From Acidimicrobiia bacterium (GTDB lineage: Bacteria; Actinomycetota; Acidimicrobiia; Acidimicrobiales; Poriferisodalaceae), in contig JAJEBN010000078.1 in NCBI GenBank assembly GCA_022822525.1, forward strand, positions 22,055-86,054: a DNA stretch of 64,000 bases. The letters are read 5' to 3'. This document shows, piece by piece, positions 25,798 to 34,903 of this stretch (position 1 is the stretch's first letter; each line of letters begins with the position of its first letter). Under the pieces are notes generated by a model. It was not told the origin of the DNA. It was given only the letters and a program-made list of their open reading frames with translations, and searched no databases. Both the position numbers and the translations under genes were made by a program.

Positions 25798-25835
25798 TTC
25801 TCGCGGGCAGCGCCGGCGCCACGCCGGGCGAGTGC

Positions 25836-27170
<1,335 letters not shown>

Positions 27171-27251
27171 GACGAGCTCCATTTCTTGCGCCCCATAAGG
27201 CGGGCTGTGCCTGACCCGGCGGGATTGCCGAGCGCGCAGCACTGTACCGGC

Positions 27252-27278
27252 AAAACCCGACCTGTCCAGTCGGATTTT
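27252..27278 (-). terminator. Rho-independent terminator after the hydratase/dehydrogenase operon
   Basis: Minus-strand AAAATCCGAC, 7-nt loop, GTCGGGTTTT forms a 10-bp stem with one mismatch and a T-run, about 43 nt beyond the dehydrogenase stop. Being nearly symmetric it could work in both directions, or serve as an operator for metY. Confidence 0.6.
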
Positions 27279-27320
27279 CTGTGACAGATCGGTGTCGGAT
27301 TCCCAGGCCGAGCAGAAAGC

Positions 27321-28361
27321 TCAGAATCCGGTCTGTTTGTCGACGACGCCTTCGAGGGGGCGGCCCTCTCGCAGGGCGACCAGGTTGCGGCAGAAGCGCT
27401 CGAGGTTTCGCCGCGCGCGGTGCTGGCTTGCGCCTGCGGTGTGGGGCGTCATGACGCAGTTGTCGAAGCCCCACAGCGGGCTGTCTGCGGGCAGCGGCTC
27501 GACCGGTGCGACATCGAGGGCAGCTCCGCCGATCCGGCCCTCGGCGAGCGCTCGCTCCAGCGAGGGACCGTCGATGATCTCGCCGCGGGTCACGTTCAGC
27601 AGGATGGCGCCGTCGGGCATCAGGGCGAACATGTCGTCGTCGAACATCGCCCGGGTGTCAGCGGTGAGCGGCAGGCCCACTGCCAGCACGTCGCTGGTGG
27701 CCACGATGTCGCGCAGCGATTCGGGCCCGCCGACCGTCTCGACGCCCTCGCCGGGCGGCACCGGGTACAGGTCCATGGCCTGCACATTCATGCCGAATGC
27801 GGCGGCGCGGCGGGCAATGTGGCGGCCGGTGCCGCCGAACCCCAAGATGCCCATCGTGAGGCCTTCAAGCTCGAGCTCGCTGTAGCGCATCTGCTCGCGG
27901 AGGTCGTTGTCCCATCCCTCGGGGCCCAGCTTCACGGCGGTTGCGATGCGCCTGACCAGCGCCAGCAGCAGGCCGAAGGCATGGTCGGCCAGGTGGCTGC
28001 CGACCAGTCCCTTCTCGCCGGTGAGCACCACGTCGCTGGCGAGGAACTTGGGGTACATGAACATGTCGACGCCCGATGCTGTCGCATGGATCCAGCGCAG
28101 GTTCGGGGCTGCGTCGAACAGCCACTCGGGCACGATGCCGAGGATCACCTGGGCCTCGGCGGCCAGCGGAACGCCGTCTCGCACACGGTCCACGATGTTC
28201 ACCACGGCGCCGGGCCCCGCCGCGTCGCGAATTGCGGCCTCGTCGGCGGGGCTGACGTCGGGCAGCGTGAGCGTCTTGGTGACGAGCACGTTGAGCGGCC
28301 CGTCGGGCACGTCGAGAATCGTCGGGTCGGGTGGTCGGGAATTCCCCAGATCGGTACTCAT
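27321..28361 (-). CDS. D-2-hydroxyacid dehydrogenase family protein
   Basis: A 346-residue NAD(P)-dependent D-2-hydroxyacid dehydrogenase. The nucleotide-binding motif is GILGFGGTGRHIARRA. The catalytic set is visible as NVTRGEIID (Arg), LDVAPVEPLP (Glu) and VMTPHTAG (His). It reduces 2-keto acids or oxidises D-2-hydroxyacids; the substrate is unknown. ATG at 28361 overlaps the upstream hydratase stop (ATGA), so the two are translationally coupled; the longer open frame to 28580 overlaps that gene and was rejected. Confidence 0.88.
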   Translation of the reverse strand: MSTDLGNSRPPDPTILDVPDGPLNVLVTKTLTLPDVSPADEAAIRDAAGPGAVVNIVDRVRDGVPLAAEAQVILGIVPEWLFDAAPNLRWIHATASGVDMFMYPKFLASDVVLTGEKGLVGSHLADHAFGLLLALVRRIATAVKLGPEGWDNDLREQMRYSELELEGLTMGILGFGGTGRHIARRAAAFGMNVQAMDLYPVPPGEGVETVGGPESLRDIVATSDVLAVGLPLTADTRAMFDDDMFALMPDGAILLNVTRGEIIDGPSLERALAEGRIGGAALDVAPVEPLPADSPLWGFDNCVMTPHTAGASQHRARRNLERFCRNLVALREGRPLEGVVDKQTGF

Positions 28362-29137
28362 GAGATCGTCGCCTCCACGTCTCCGATGCCGCTGTAGTGG
28401 GTTGTCCATCGCTGGCCGGGTTCGACCCGGAAGCGGGCATACGCGCCGGTGATCACGCTCTGGCCCGGTTCGAGTGCCATGCCGTGCCGGTGCAGTGTGG
28501 CCGCGAGCCGGGCAATCGACAGGTACGGGTTGTCGACCTCGTCTGCGGCGGTGCAGCTGAAGCGTTCGGTGCCGTCGCATGACACCGTCACCACGCAGCG
28601 GTCGAGCTCGGGTGCCGGCGGTGCGTCCACGCCCGAGCCCCTCACGATGGCCCAGTTAGTCAAGTTGTCGGCGACGAGCAAGGCGAGGTTCCCGCCCACG
28701 GCTACCCGCGCCTCGTTCACCTCGTAGCCGGCGCATACCTGTGCGATCCGGGCGGGCACCGACGCCGGATCGACATCGTCGCCGGCGATGCGCTCACCGA
28801 TCACGAAGCACATCTCGGGCTCGATGCTCACCTTGCGGATCTCTGCCGACGGGAGATCAGCGGGCGATGCGAGCACCCGGTTGACGTGCCCGAAGGGCCG
28901 GTCGTCGATGCCGACGGTCGTGCGAGCCCGGTCCGAGGTGAGTCCCACCTTCCAGCCTGCGTGCACCGCGCCGGCTGCGACAGCCCGTTGCTGCATCTCG
29001 CACTGGATGGCAAGCCCGTCCTCGAAGCCCAGGTCGGCGAAGGCGTCGACCGGTGCCTCGCCTCCATCGGCGAGATAGGCGGACAGGGCATCTGCAGCGG
29101 CGAGCTGGTCGATGTTGAGCTGTCGTGGCGGAGTCAC
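28358..29137 (-). CDS. 2-keto-4-pentenoate hydratase/fumarylacetoacetase-like (MhpD family)
   Basis: A 259-residue member of the 2-oxopent-4-enoate hydratase/4-oxalocrotonate decarboxylase group. Visible motifs are HAGWKVGLTS, the metal-site IEPEMCFVIGERI, VCAGYEVNEARV and VITGAYARFRVEPG. In meta-cleavage pathways the family hydrates dienols or decarboxylates oxalocrotonate. The GTG at 29137 has TAAGGT 8 nt upstream and no Shine-Dalgarno. It is the first gene of the operon with the hydroxyacid dehydrogenase, suggesting consecutive steps on a keto-acid. Confidence 0.83.
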   Translation of the reverse strand: MTPPRQLNIDQLAAADALSAYLADGGEAPVDAFADLGFEDGLAIQCEMQQRAVAAGAVHAGWKVGLTSDRARTTVGIDDRPFGHVNRVLASPADLPSAEIRKVSIEPEMCFVIGERIAGDDVDPASVPARIAQVCAGYEVNEARVAVGGNLALLVADNLTNWAIVRGSGVDAPPAPELDRCVVTVSCDGTERFSCTAADEVDNPYLSIARLAATLHRHGMALEPGQSVITGAYARFRVEPGQRWTTHYSGIGDVEATIS

Positions 29138-29145
29138 AGCGGCGC

Positions 29146-29151
29146 ACCTTA
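29146..29151 (-). promoter_or_regulatory. -10 box (TAAGGT) for the hydratase operon
   Basis: Minus-strand TAAGGT ends 8 nt before the GTG at 29137. It lies in the 89-bp divergent gap shared with the ArsI/CadI-like gene. Confidence 0.45.
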
Positions 29152-29214
29152 GATGCAGTGCAGCACCCGAGTCAGATGTCCGGGATCGTCCTGTTCGGCA
29201 CAGTGCGCTCGCCG

Positions 29215-29220
29215 TAGTGT
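29215..29220 (+). promoter_or_regulatory. -10 box (TAGTGT) for the ArsI/CadI-like gene
   Basis: TAGTGT is 6 nt before the ATG at 29227; no ribosome-binding site is visible, so the transcript is predicted leaderless. Confidence 0.5.
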
Positions 29221-29226
29221 GAGCTC

Positions 29227-29670
29227 ATGAGGTTGCAACTGGCGCTCAACGTGGACGACATCGACGATGCGGTCGACTTCTACTCGCGGCTGTTCGGCGC
29301 GGAACCCGCCAAGTGGCGGCCCGGCTATGCCAACTTCGCGATCGACGAGCCGCCGCTGAAACTGGTGCTGTTCGAGTCCAACGGCGATGGGGGCAGCATC
29401 AACCATCTCGGGGTCGAGACCACCTCCGCCAGCGAGGTGGAGCAGGCCCATGCCCGCATGGTCGCGGCCGGTCTCACCACGTCCACCATCGATGAGACCA
29501 TGTGCTGCTACGCCGAGAAGGTGGAGACGTGGACCACCGATCCGCACGGCATCGACTGGGAGTGGTACGTCAAGCAGGGCGATGCCGAAGTGATGAACAA
29601 CGTGGTGCTGTCACGACGTGGCGACGGCGTGGAGCGCGCGAGCCACGCTGACGACGCCTGCTGTGCCTAG
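29227..29670 (+). CDS. ArsI/CadI-like glyoxalase-fold metalloenzyme (VOC superfamily)
   Basis: A 147-residue single VOC-domain protein. The N-terminus (LQLALNVDDIDDAVDFYSRLFG), NHLGVETTSASEV and the diagnostic TMCCYAEKVETWTTDPHGIDWEWYVK match the ArsI C-As lyase/CadI group, in which the vicinal cysteine pair binds trivalent organoarsenicals. The last residues carry a second pair (DDACCA), also seen in some arsenic-binding relatives. No arsR or other ars gene is adjacent, so arsenic specificity is inferred. It is divergent from the hydratase operon. Confidence 0.8.
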   Translation: MRLQLALNVDDIDDAVDFYSRLFGAEPAKWRPGYANFAIDEPPLKLVLFESNGDGGSINHLGVETTSASEVEQAHARMVAAGLTTSTIDETMCCYAEKVETWTTDPHGIDWEWYVKQGDAEVMNNVVLSRRGDGVERASHADDACCA

Positions 29671-29682
29671 CAGCGGCAGTCT

Positions 29683-30510
29683 CTAGTTCTGGGGGCGGCG
29701 TTCCCGCAGCAGCACTTCCTGGGCGATCGTCGCGACATGGCTGCCGTCGGGAGCGAACAGGTTGCCCACGGTCATGCCGCGAGCGCTCGTGAGACCGTGG
29801 CAGTCGAACTGGTACAGGTGCCACTCATCGGCGCGCATCGGGCGGTGGAACCACATCGCGTGATCCAGTGACGCACCCATGAACGACTCCTGGTACTGGT
29901 CGCGGGGCACCTGCAGCGGGTGCAGCGAGCGGGCGGCGTTGAACTGGATGGCATCTGAGGTGAACGCCAGCCCGCAGATGTGCAGCCGGGGATCGTCGCC
30001 GATGGGATCGACAATGCGCACCCAGCCCATCGACTGGCCGGCCCCCGGATGGCTCGGCAGCGGGCGGCGCTCCATGATCCACGGCCAGCGCTCTTCGTCG
30101 ATGTTGCGGCAGTCCTGCGGGTCGGGGGCGAGGGGGATGCGTGCGGTCTGCACCTCGGCATCCTGCTCGGCCACATGGAACGAGCACGAGAGGTTCAGGA
30201 TGGCGCCCCCGCTCTGGCGGGCCACGACGGCCCGGGTGCAGAACGAGCGGCCGTTGCGCAGCCGGTCCACCTCGTAGCGGACCGGCTCGTCGAGGGTGCC
30301 CCCACGGATGAAGTAGGCGTGCACCGAGTGCGGCACGAACGCTTCGTCGACGGTCTGGAATGCCGCCCACAGGCCCTGCGCGATGACCTGCCCGCCGTAG
30401 ATGCGGCCCCACATGTACTCGGGGCTGACGCCCACGTAGGTATCGGGGCCGTGCTGTTCGAGGAACATCACCTCGCCGTACGTGGTGGGCGCGGAGATGC
30501 CGCTGGTCAC
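29683..30510 (-). CDS. Acyl-CoA thioesterase II (TesB-like)
   Basis: A 275-residue double-hotdog thioesterase hydrolysing acyl-CoA. Visible are WGRIYGGQVIAQGLWAAFQTV, VHAYFIRGGTLDEPVRYEVDRLRNGRSFCTRAVVA in adjoining stretches, and the C-terminal SLDHAMWFHRPMRADEWHLYQ typical of TesB. GTG at 30510 is the likely start; it lies in the second copy of a 32-bp tandem duplication that separates it from the acyl-CoA dehydrogenase stop. It is the last gene of the beta-oxidation operon. A downstream start at the ATG of FLEQHG would also be possible. Confidence 0.88.
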   Translation of the reverse strand: MTSGISAPTTYGEVMFLEQHGPDTYVGVSPEYMWGRIYGGQVIAQGLWAAFQTVDEAFVPHSVHAYFIRGGTLDEPVRYEVDRLRNGRSFCTRAVVARQSGGAILNLSCSFHVAEQDAEVQTARIPLAPDPQDCRNIDEERWPWIMERRPLPSHPGAGQSMGWVRIVDPIGDDPRLHICGLAFTSDAIQFNAARSLHPLQVPRDQYQESFMGASLDHAMWFHRPMRADEWHLYQFDCHGLTSARGMTVGNLFAPDGSHVATIAQEVLLRERRPQN

Positions 30511-30568
30511 AGCAATCCCTTGCGGGATTCGCGCCAGTTCACAGCAATCCCTTGCGGGATTCGCGCCA
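30507..30568. repeat. Tandem duplication, two 30-bp identical units at 32-bp period
   Basis: Units at 30507-30536 and 30539-30568 are identical and each contains the inverted repeat AATCCC-TTGC-GGGATT. One unit holds the acyl-CoA dehydrogenase stop and the other the thioesterase GTG. Removing one 32-bp period would restore a GTGA stop/start overlap. Confidence 0.9.
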
Positions 30569-31744
30569 AGGCACATCACGGTCGAGGCGGGGCTCGCCGG
30601 GCAGGCCCAGCACCCGCTCGCCCAGGATGTTGCGCTGGATCTCGTCGGTGCCGCCCCGTATCGACATCGAGGGTGCCGTCACCGTCTCGATGTAGCCGTG
30701 GCCGTCTTCGAGCATGCCTGCGGCTCCCGCGGCGCGATTCGCCAAGAACGCGCGTCGCTTGTACGACGACACCGTCCTCAGCTTTGCACCGCTGCCGGCC
30801 GGTCCCGGACTGCCACCGGAGCGAGCCTCGTCCGCTGCCCGCTGGGCGGTCCAGCGCGACGCCATGTCAGCGGCGTAGATGGACATGGCCTCGTCCCGCC
30901 TCACGGTGTGACTCCCCACTGGGTCATCGAGCGCACCGAGTGCGGCCAGATCGGCGATCCACGTGGGCACGCGAGAGCCACGTTTCGCGCCGTCGCCACC
31001 GCCGCGGCTGCCCGCACCAGCCCGCTCATGGGAGAGGATCGTCATGGCCACCCGCCAACCCTCGCCCACATCGCCGACCCGCCAGGCGTCGGATACCACA
31101 GCGTCGTCCACGAACACTTCGCTGAAGTGGGCGTCGTTGTTCATCTGCCGCAGCGGCCGCACGTCGACGCCGTGTGCGTCCATGGCGATCACGAACATCG
31201 TCAGGCCCTTGTGCTTGGGCTGCTCCGGGTCGGTGCGGGCCAGACAGATGGCCCACTTCGACCACATTGCCCGGCTGGTCCAGGTCTTCTGGCCGCCCAG
31301 CCGCCACACGTCGCCGTCCCGCTCGGCACTCAGGGCTACGTTGGCGAGGTCTGAGCCGGCCTCGGGCTCGGAGAACATCTGGCACCAGATCTCGGCGCCC
31401 GAGGCGATCGGCCGCAGCCAGCGCTCCTGCTGCTCTGCGGTTCCATGCGCCAGCAGGGCAGGGCCCACCATGCCGAGACCGATCGCGAACGGGTAGAGGT
31501 CGGGCACCACGTACTCGCGCAGCACCGAGCCGATGAGCTGGTTCTCCGCCACCGACGCATCCCGGCCGCCATGTGCGCTCGGCCAGGTCGGCACATGCCA
31601 GCCGCCCTCCACGGTCGCCGCAAGGTAGGCCCGACCGTCGTCGAGGTCGTCGCTGCCAGCCCCCATCGACGTCAGGCGCGTCTGGTCGGTGCGACGCTCG
31701 AGCAGCCCGTCAAGAGCCGCCCGGATGCCGTCCGCGGTCAGCAT
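30539..31744 (-). CDS. Acyl-CoA dehydrogenase
   Basis: A 401-residue FAD-dependent acyl-CoA dehydrogenase. MFSEPEAGSDLANVALSAERDGDVW, GQKTWTSRAMWSKWAICLARTD and the C-terminal SIRGGTDEIQRNILGERVLGLP are classic. It introduces the alpha-beta double bond; acyl chain specificity is unknown. The ATG overlaps the enoyl-CoA hydratase stop in a TGATG junction, and the stop lies in the 32-bp repeat before the thioesterase. Confidence 0.92.
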   Translation of the reverse strand: MLTADGIRAALDGLLERRTDQTRLTSMGAGSDDLDDGRAYLAATVEGGWHVPTWPSAHGGRDASVAENQLIGSVLREYVVPDLYPFAIGLGMVGPALLAHGTAEQQERWLRPIASGAEIWCQMFSEPEAGSDLANVALSAERDGDVWRLGGQKTWTSRAMWSKWAICLARTDPEQPKHKGLTMFVIAMDAHGVDVRPLRQMNNDAHFSEVFVDDAVVSDAWRVGDVGEGWRVAMTILSHERAGAGSRGGGDGAKRGSRVPTWIADLAALGALDDPVGSHTVRRDEAMSIYAADMASRWTAQRAADEARSGGSPGPAGSGAKLRTVSSYKRRAFLANRAAGAAGMLEDGHGYIETVTAPSMSIRGGTDEIQRNILGERVLGLPGEPRLDRDVPWRESRKGLL

Positions 31745-32562
31745 CAGCTGCGGGTGAAGTTGGGAGTCCGGCGCTCGTTCATGGCGCTCACGCCCTCGCG
31801 CCAGTCGTTGGTGGTGCGCAGGCGATCCTGCTCGGCCTTCTCGTTGTCGGTGGCCGCCTTGATGGCATCGGCCAGGTGACCCCGCATGGTGTAGCGGATC
31901 GACTCGACGGCCAGCGGCGCCGAGCCGGCGATCTCACAGGCGAAGTCGTAGGCGGCCTCGCGCAGGTCGTCGAGCGCCACCAGCTTGTCGGCCAGCCCCA
32001 TCTCGACGGCCTCGTCGCCCTTGACGCGCCGACCGGTGTAGAGCAGGTCCAGTGCTTGCTGGTTGCCGACCAGCAGAGGGAGCGTCACGGTCAGCCCGAA
32101 GCCGTGGTGGAACCCGAGCCGGGCGAAGTTGGCGGTGAAGCGGGCCTCGGGGGCTGCGATGCGGAAGTCCGGGAAGCAGGCCACGCCCAGGCCGCCGCCG
32201 ACTGCGGCGCCCTGGATGGCGCCGACCACCGGCTTGCGCTTGGAGAACAGGTCGAAGGCAGCGTCGTAGAGGTGGCGGGGGCTGCCGTCGGCGTTGGTCG
32301 CGGTGATCTCGCCGCCCCGCCGCCCGTCGGAGCCGAACTGTGCGCCGGCGCAGAAGTTCTTGCCCTCCGAGCACAGCACGCTGGCTCGGCAGCCGTCCTC
32401 TTCGTCGAGGTCGCCGAACGCGGCAACCAGCCCGTCGATCAGCTCCAGGTCGAAGAAGTTGTTCGGCGGCCGGTGAATCTCCACAACCGCCACGTGGTCA
32501 TCGCTCAGCTTGACCGAGACATCCCCGTACTGGCCGAATTCGTCAAATGCGCTCTCATCCAT
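31744..32562 (-). CDS. Enoyl-CoA hydratase/isomerase family protein
   Basis: A 272-residue crotonase-fold protein: VAVVEIHRPPNNFFDLELIDGL, SEGKNFCAGAQF (oxyanion loop) and IQGAAVGGGLGVACFPDFRIAAPEARF in adjoining stretches, LGFHHGFGLTVTLP, and a C-terminal RRTPNF. It hydrates trans-2-enoyl-CoA. The ATG at 32562 is supported by TACGCT 6 nt upstream on the minus strand; the much longer open frame to 33642 runs antiparallel in composition through the next gene and has no homology features. It heads a three-gene unit with the acyl-CoA dehydrogenase and thioesterase. Confidence 0.9.
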   Translation of the reverse strand: MDESAFDEFGQYGDVSVKLSDDHVAVVEIHRPPNNFFDLELIDGLVAAFGDLDEEDGCRASVLCSEGKNFCAGAQFGSDGRRGGEITATNADGSPRHLYDAAFDLFSKRKPVVGAIQGAAVGGGLGVACFPDFRIAAPEARFTANFARLGFHHGFGLTVTLPLLVGNQQALDLLYTGRRVKGDEAVEMGLADKLVALDDLREAAYDFACEIAGSAPLAVESIRYTMRGHLADAIKAATDNEKAEQDRLRTTNDWREGVSAMNERRTPNFTRS

Positions 32563-32568
32563 GCGGCG

Positions 32569-32574
32569 AGCGTA
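32569..32574 (-). promoter_or_regulatory. -10 box (TACGCT) for the echA-type operon
   Basis: Minus-strand TACGCT ends 6 nt before the ATG at 32562. It suggests an internal promoter for the hydratase-dehydrogenase-thioesterase unit, separate from the two upstream dehydrogenase genes. Confidence 0.5.
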
Positions 32575-32600
32575 GATGTGCCGCCGCCGCAGCGCTCCGC

Positions 32601-33722
32601 TCAGGCCAGAGCGGCGGTGCCGCTGGTGATGAGGGGGTAGAGGCCGTCGGCGCCGACGCCGGTGGCCATCTGGCCGAGTACGGCCGACCAATGGGCGTCG
32701 GAGCCGTATTCCTTGCGCCAGCTCCACAGCCGGCGGCTGAAGTGGTGCAGCGGGTACTCCTGGGTCATGCCCATGGCGCCGTGGGCCTGGTGGCAGGCCT
32801 TGGTGGCCCGGGCCGCTGCCTGGTTGGCGACGAGCTTGGCCGCGGCGATCTCGAAGGGTGCATCGCCCCGGGTGGCTTCGCGGGCTGCGACCTCGGCGGC
32901 CATGCGCACCAGCGCCGCGTCCTGTGCTGCCCAGACCAGGTGCTGCTGGACTGCCTGGAAGCGCGCCACCGGACGGCCGAACTGGACCCGCTCGTTGGTG
33001 TAGCTGACGGTCAGCTGGCACATCTTCTCGATTGCTCCCGCCATCAGCGCCACCCGTGACAGCGCGCCGCGCTGCGCCAGCGCGTCGGCGTCGACGCCGT
33101 GGGGCGCGGGTGCCGCTCGCCCCGTGGCTCCATCGAAACTGACGGTGTCGCGGGGTTCGCCCGCCATGTTCGGCAGCGGCGTGATCGTGCACTCCGATGC
33201 TGGAACCGACACAACGGTCGACGTGCCGTCGAATTCGCAGACGCACACGACGGTCTCGGCGCTGCGTGCCCATGGCACCCGGTGGGCTTCGCCGCTCAGC
33301 ACTGCGGTGCCGTCGCCGTTGAGGCTCACCGAGCATGTCTCGCCGCCCGACCAGCCTCCGTCGGCTGCGCGGGGCGGGACGACCGTGACCAGGCCGTCGG
33401 GGCGTTCGAGGCCGGCCTGGGCCAGCAGCCAGCCGCCGAGGATGCCGTTCTCGGCGGCCGGGATCGGTGCTGAGTGATAGCCGACCAGGCGCAGCACTTC
33501 GATGGCCTCTGCGAGCGTGCCGCCCGATCCGCCTGCTTCCTCGGGCACAGCGATCAGGTCGAAGCCGGTCTCGCAGAACGCCTCCCAGATGTCGGGTGCG
33601 CCGCCGCTGTCCTCGGCAGCCTGCACCGCTTCGTGGGTGCACAGCTCGCCGAACAACCGGCCGGCGGTCTCGGTGATCAGCTCGTCGACGACGACTGGCT
33701 CGGGCGCAATCCTGACGCTCAT
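32601..33722 (-). CDS. Acyl-CoA dehydrogenase family protein (probable beta subunit of a heteromer)
   Basis: A 373-residue acyl-CoA dehydrogenase-like protein. The first half is divergent (VPEEAGGSGGTLAEAIEVLRLVGYHSAPIP is the clearest part). The C-terminal half carries YTNERVQFGRPVARFQAVQQHL and CHQAHGAMGMTQEYPLHHFSRRLW. This form resembles the smaller partners of heteromeric FadE dehydrogenases of steroid catabolism. ATG at 33722 overlaps the upstream dehydrogenase stop (ATGA), consistent with subunits made together. Pairing is inference. Confidence 0.85.
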   Translation of the reverse strand: MSVRIAPEPVVVDELITETAGRLFGELCTHEAVQAAEDSGGAPDIWEAFCETGFDLIAVPEEAGGSGGTLAEAIEVLRLVGYHSAPIPAAENGILGGWLLAQAGLERPDGLVTVVPPRAADGGWSGGETCSVSLNGDGTAVLSGEAHRVPWARSAETVVCVCEFDGTSTVVSVPASECTITPLPNMAGEPRDTVSFDGATGRAAPAPHGVDADALAQRGALSRVALMAGAIEKMCQLTVSYTNERVQFGRPVARFQAVQQHLVWAAQDAALVRMAAEVAAREATRGDAPFEIAAAKLVANQAAARATKACHQAHGAMGMTQEYPLHHFSRRLWSWRKEYGSDAHWSAVLGQMATGVGADGLYPLITSGTAALA

Positions 33723-34870
33723 GCCGGCAGCCCCTGCAGACCCTTCGAGGCGACCGAGCGCAGGATCTCGATGGTGCCGCCCCGGATCGTGTTGCCCGGG
33801 AACGTCACCACGCACTGCGCCAGCAGCCGCTCGAATAGCGATTCGGACTCCGGCGAGTACTCCTCGTCGATGAGCTGCACCAGCTTCTCGACGACCTCCT
33901 GCTCGTAGCGGGTCCCCATCTCCTTCACCAGTGCCGACTCCACCGACGGCGCCTCGCCCTCGTCGATGAGCCGTGCCACCGACAGCGACAGGTTCCGAAT
34001 GCCCCACCAGCGAGCTGCCAGCTCGCCGAACAAGTCTGACACCGCGTCCTCCATCGGCGTGCCCGCCGCCTCGCGCAGCAGCTGCTCCACCGTCGAGAAC
34101 GGCGACAGCCAGCGGTCGGGTCCGCCGCGCTCGTACGCCATCTCGGTGGTGTTCTGGTGCCAGCCCATCCCCGGCTGGCCCACCACGTTGACATCAGGCA
34201 CGAACACGTCGTGGAACGTCACCTCGTTGAAGTGGTGGCTGCCGTCGAGGAACGGGATCGGGCTGATCTCGAGGCCCGGCGATTGCAGGTCGATCAGGAA
34301 CTGCGACAGGCCCGCGTGCTTGTTGCCGTCTTCCATCGGCGCCGTGCGCAGCAGGCAGATGAACCAGTCGTTCATATGCGCGTTCGACGTCCAGATCTTG
34401 GTGCCGTTCACCACCCATCCGTCATCGGCGCGCTCGGCCCGGGTCGACACCGAGGCCAAGTCCGAACCGCTGTCGGGCTCGCTCATGCCGATCGAGAAGC
34501 CCAGCTCGCCCCGGCAGATCGGCGGCAGGAACCGCTCCCGCTGCTCGTCGCTGCCGAACTTCAGGATGACGTTGCCGGTCTGGCGGTCGGCCACCCAGTG
34601 GTGCCCCACCGGCGCGCCCCAGCGCAGCATCTCCTCCACCACGATGAAGCGCTGCACGGCGGTGCGGTCCGAGCCGCCCCAGCGTGAGGGCAGCGCCATG
34701 CCCACCCAGCCCCGGGCGGCCATCTTGGCCGAGAACTCCCGGTCGTGGTCTGCCGCCATGCCCAGGCACGGCTCGTGGGCGCCGGGCGGCAACTCGGCCG
34801 CCAGGAACTCGCGCACCTCCGTCTGGAGGTCGAGCTCCGGACCGGTCAATTCGGTGGGTGTGAATCTCAT
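33719..34870 (-). CDS. Acyl-CoA dehydrogenase (probable alpha subunit of a heteromer)
   Basis: A 383-residue flavin acyl-CoA dehydrogenase. It has SIGMSEPDSGSDLASVSTRAERADDGWVVNG in adjoining parts, TKIWTSNAHMNDWFICLLRT, a substrate-loop NEVTFHDVFVPDVNVVG and a C-terminal GNTIRGGTIEILRSVASKGLQGLP. The ATG has a strong GGAGG ribosome-binding site 7 nt upstream. It is followed by a second, overlapping dehydrogenase gene, the arrangement seen for alpha2beta2 enzymes acting on CoA esters of polycyclic side chains. It lies 33 nt downstream of the BVMO gene. Confidence 0.9.
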   Translation of the reverse strand: MRFTPTELTGPELDLQTEVREFLAAELPPGAHEPCLGMAADHDREFSAKMAARGWVGMALPSRWGGSDRTAVQRFIVVEEMLRWGAPVGHHWVADRQTGNVILKFGSDEQRERFLPPICRGELGFSIGMSEPDSGSDLASVSTRAERADDGWVVNGTKIWTSNAHMNDWFICLLRTAPMEDGNKHAGLSQFLIDLQSPGLEISPIPFLDGSHHFNEVTFHDVFVPDVNVVGQPGMGWHQNTTEMAYERGGPDRWLSPFSTVEQLLREAAGTPMEDAVSDLFGELAARWWGIRNLSLSVARLIDEGEAPSVESALVKEMGTRYEQEVVEKLVQLIDEEYSPESESLFERLLAQCVVTFPGNTIRGGTIEILRSVASKGLQGLPA

Positions 34871-34903
34871 CGGCAGGCCTCCGCAGGAAGATGCGCGATT
34901 TCT

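Noticed and set aside
27171..27320. SAM riboswitch upstream of metY
   Set aside because: The region before metY has no recognisable SAM-I or SAM-IV core; the main structure is a terminator belonging to the upstream operon.
30507..30568. CRISPR-like repeat
   Set aside because: Only two units, 2 nt apart rather than spacer-separated, placed within a gene junction.
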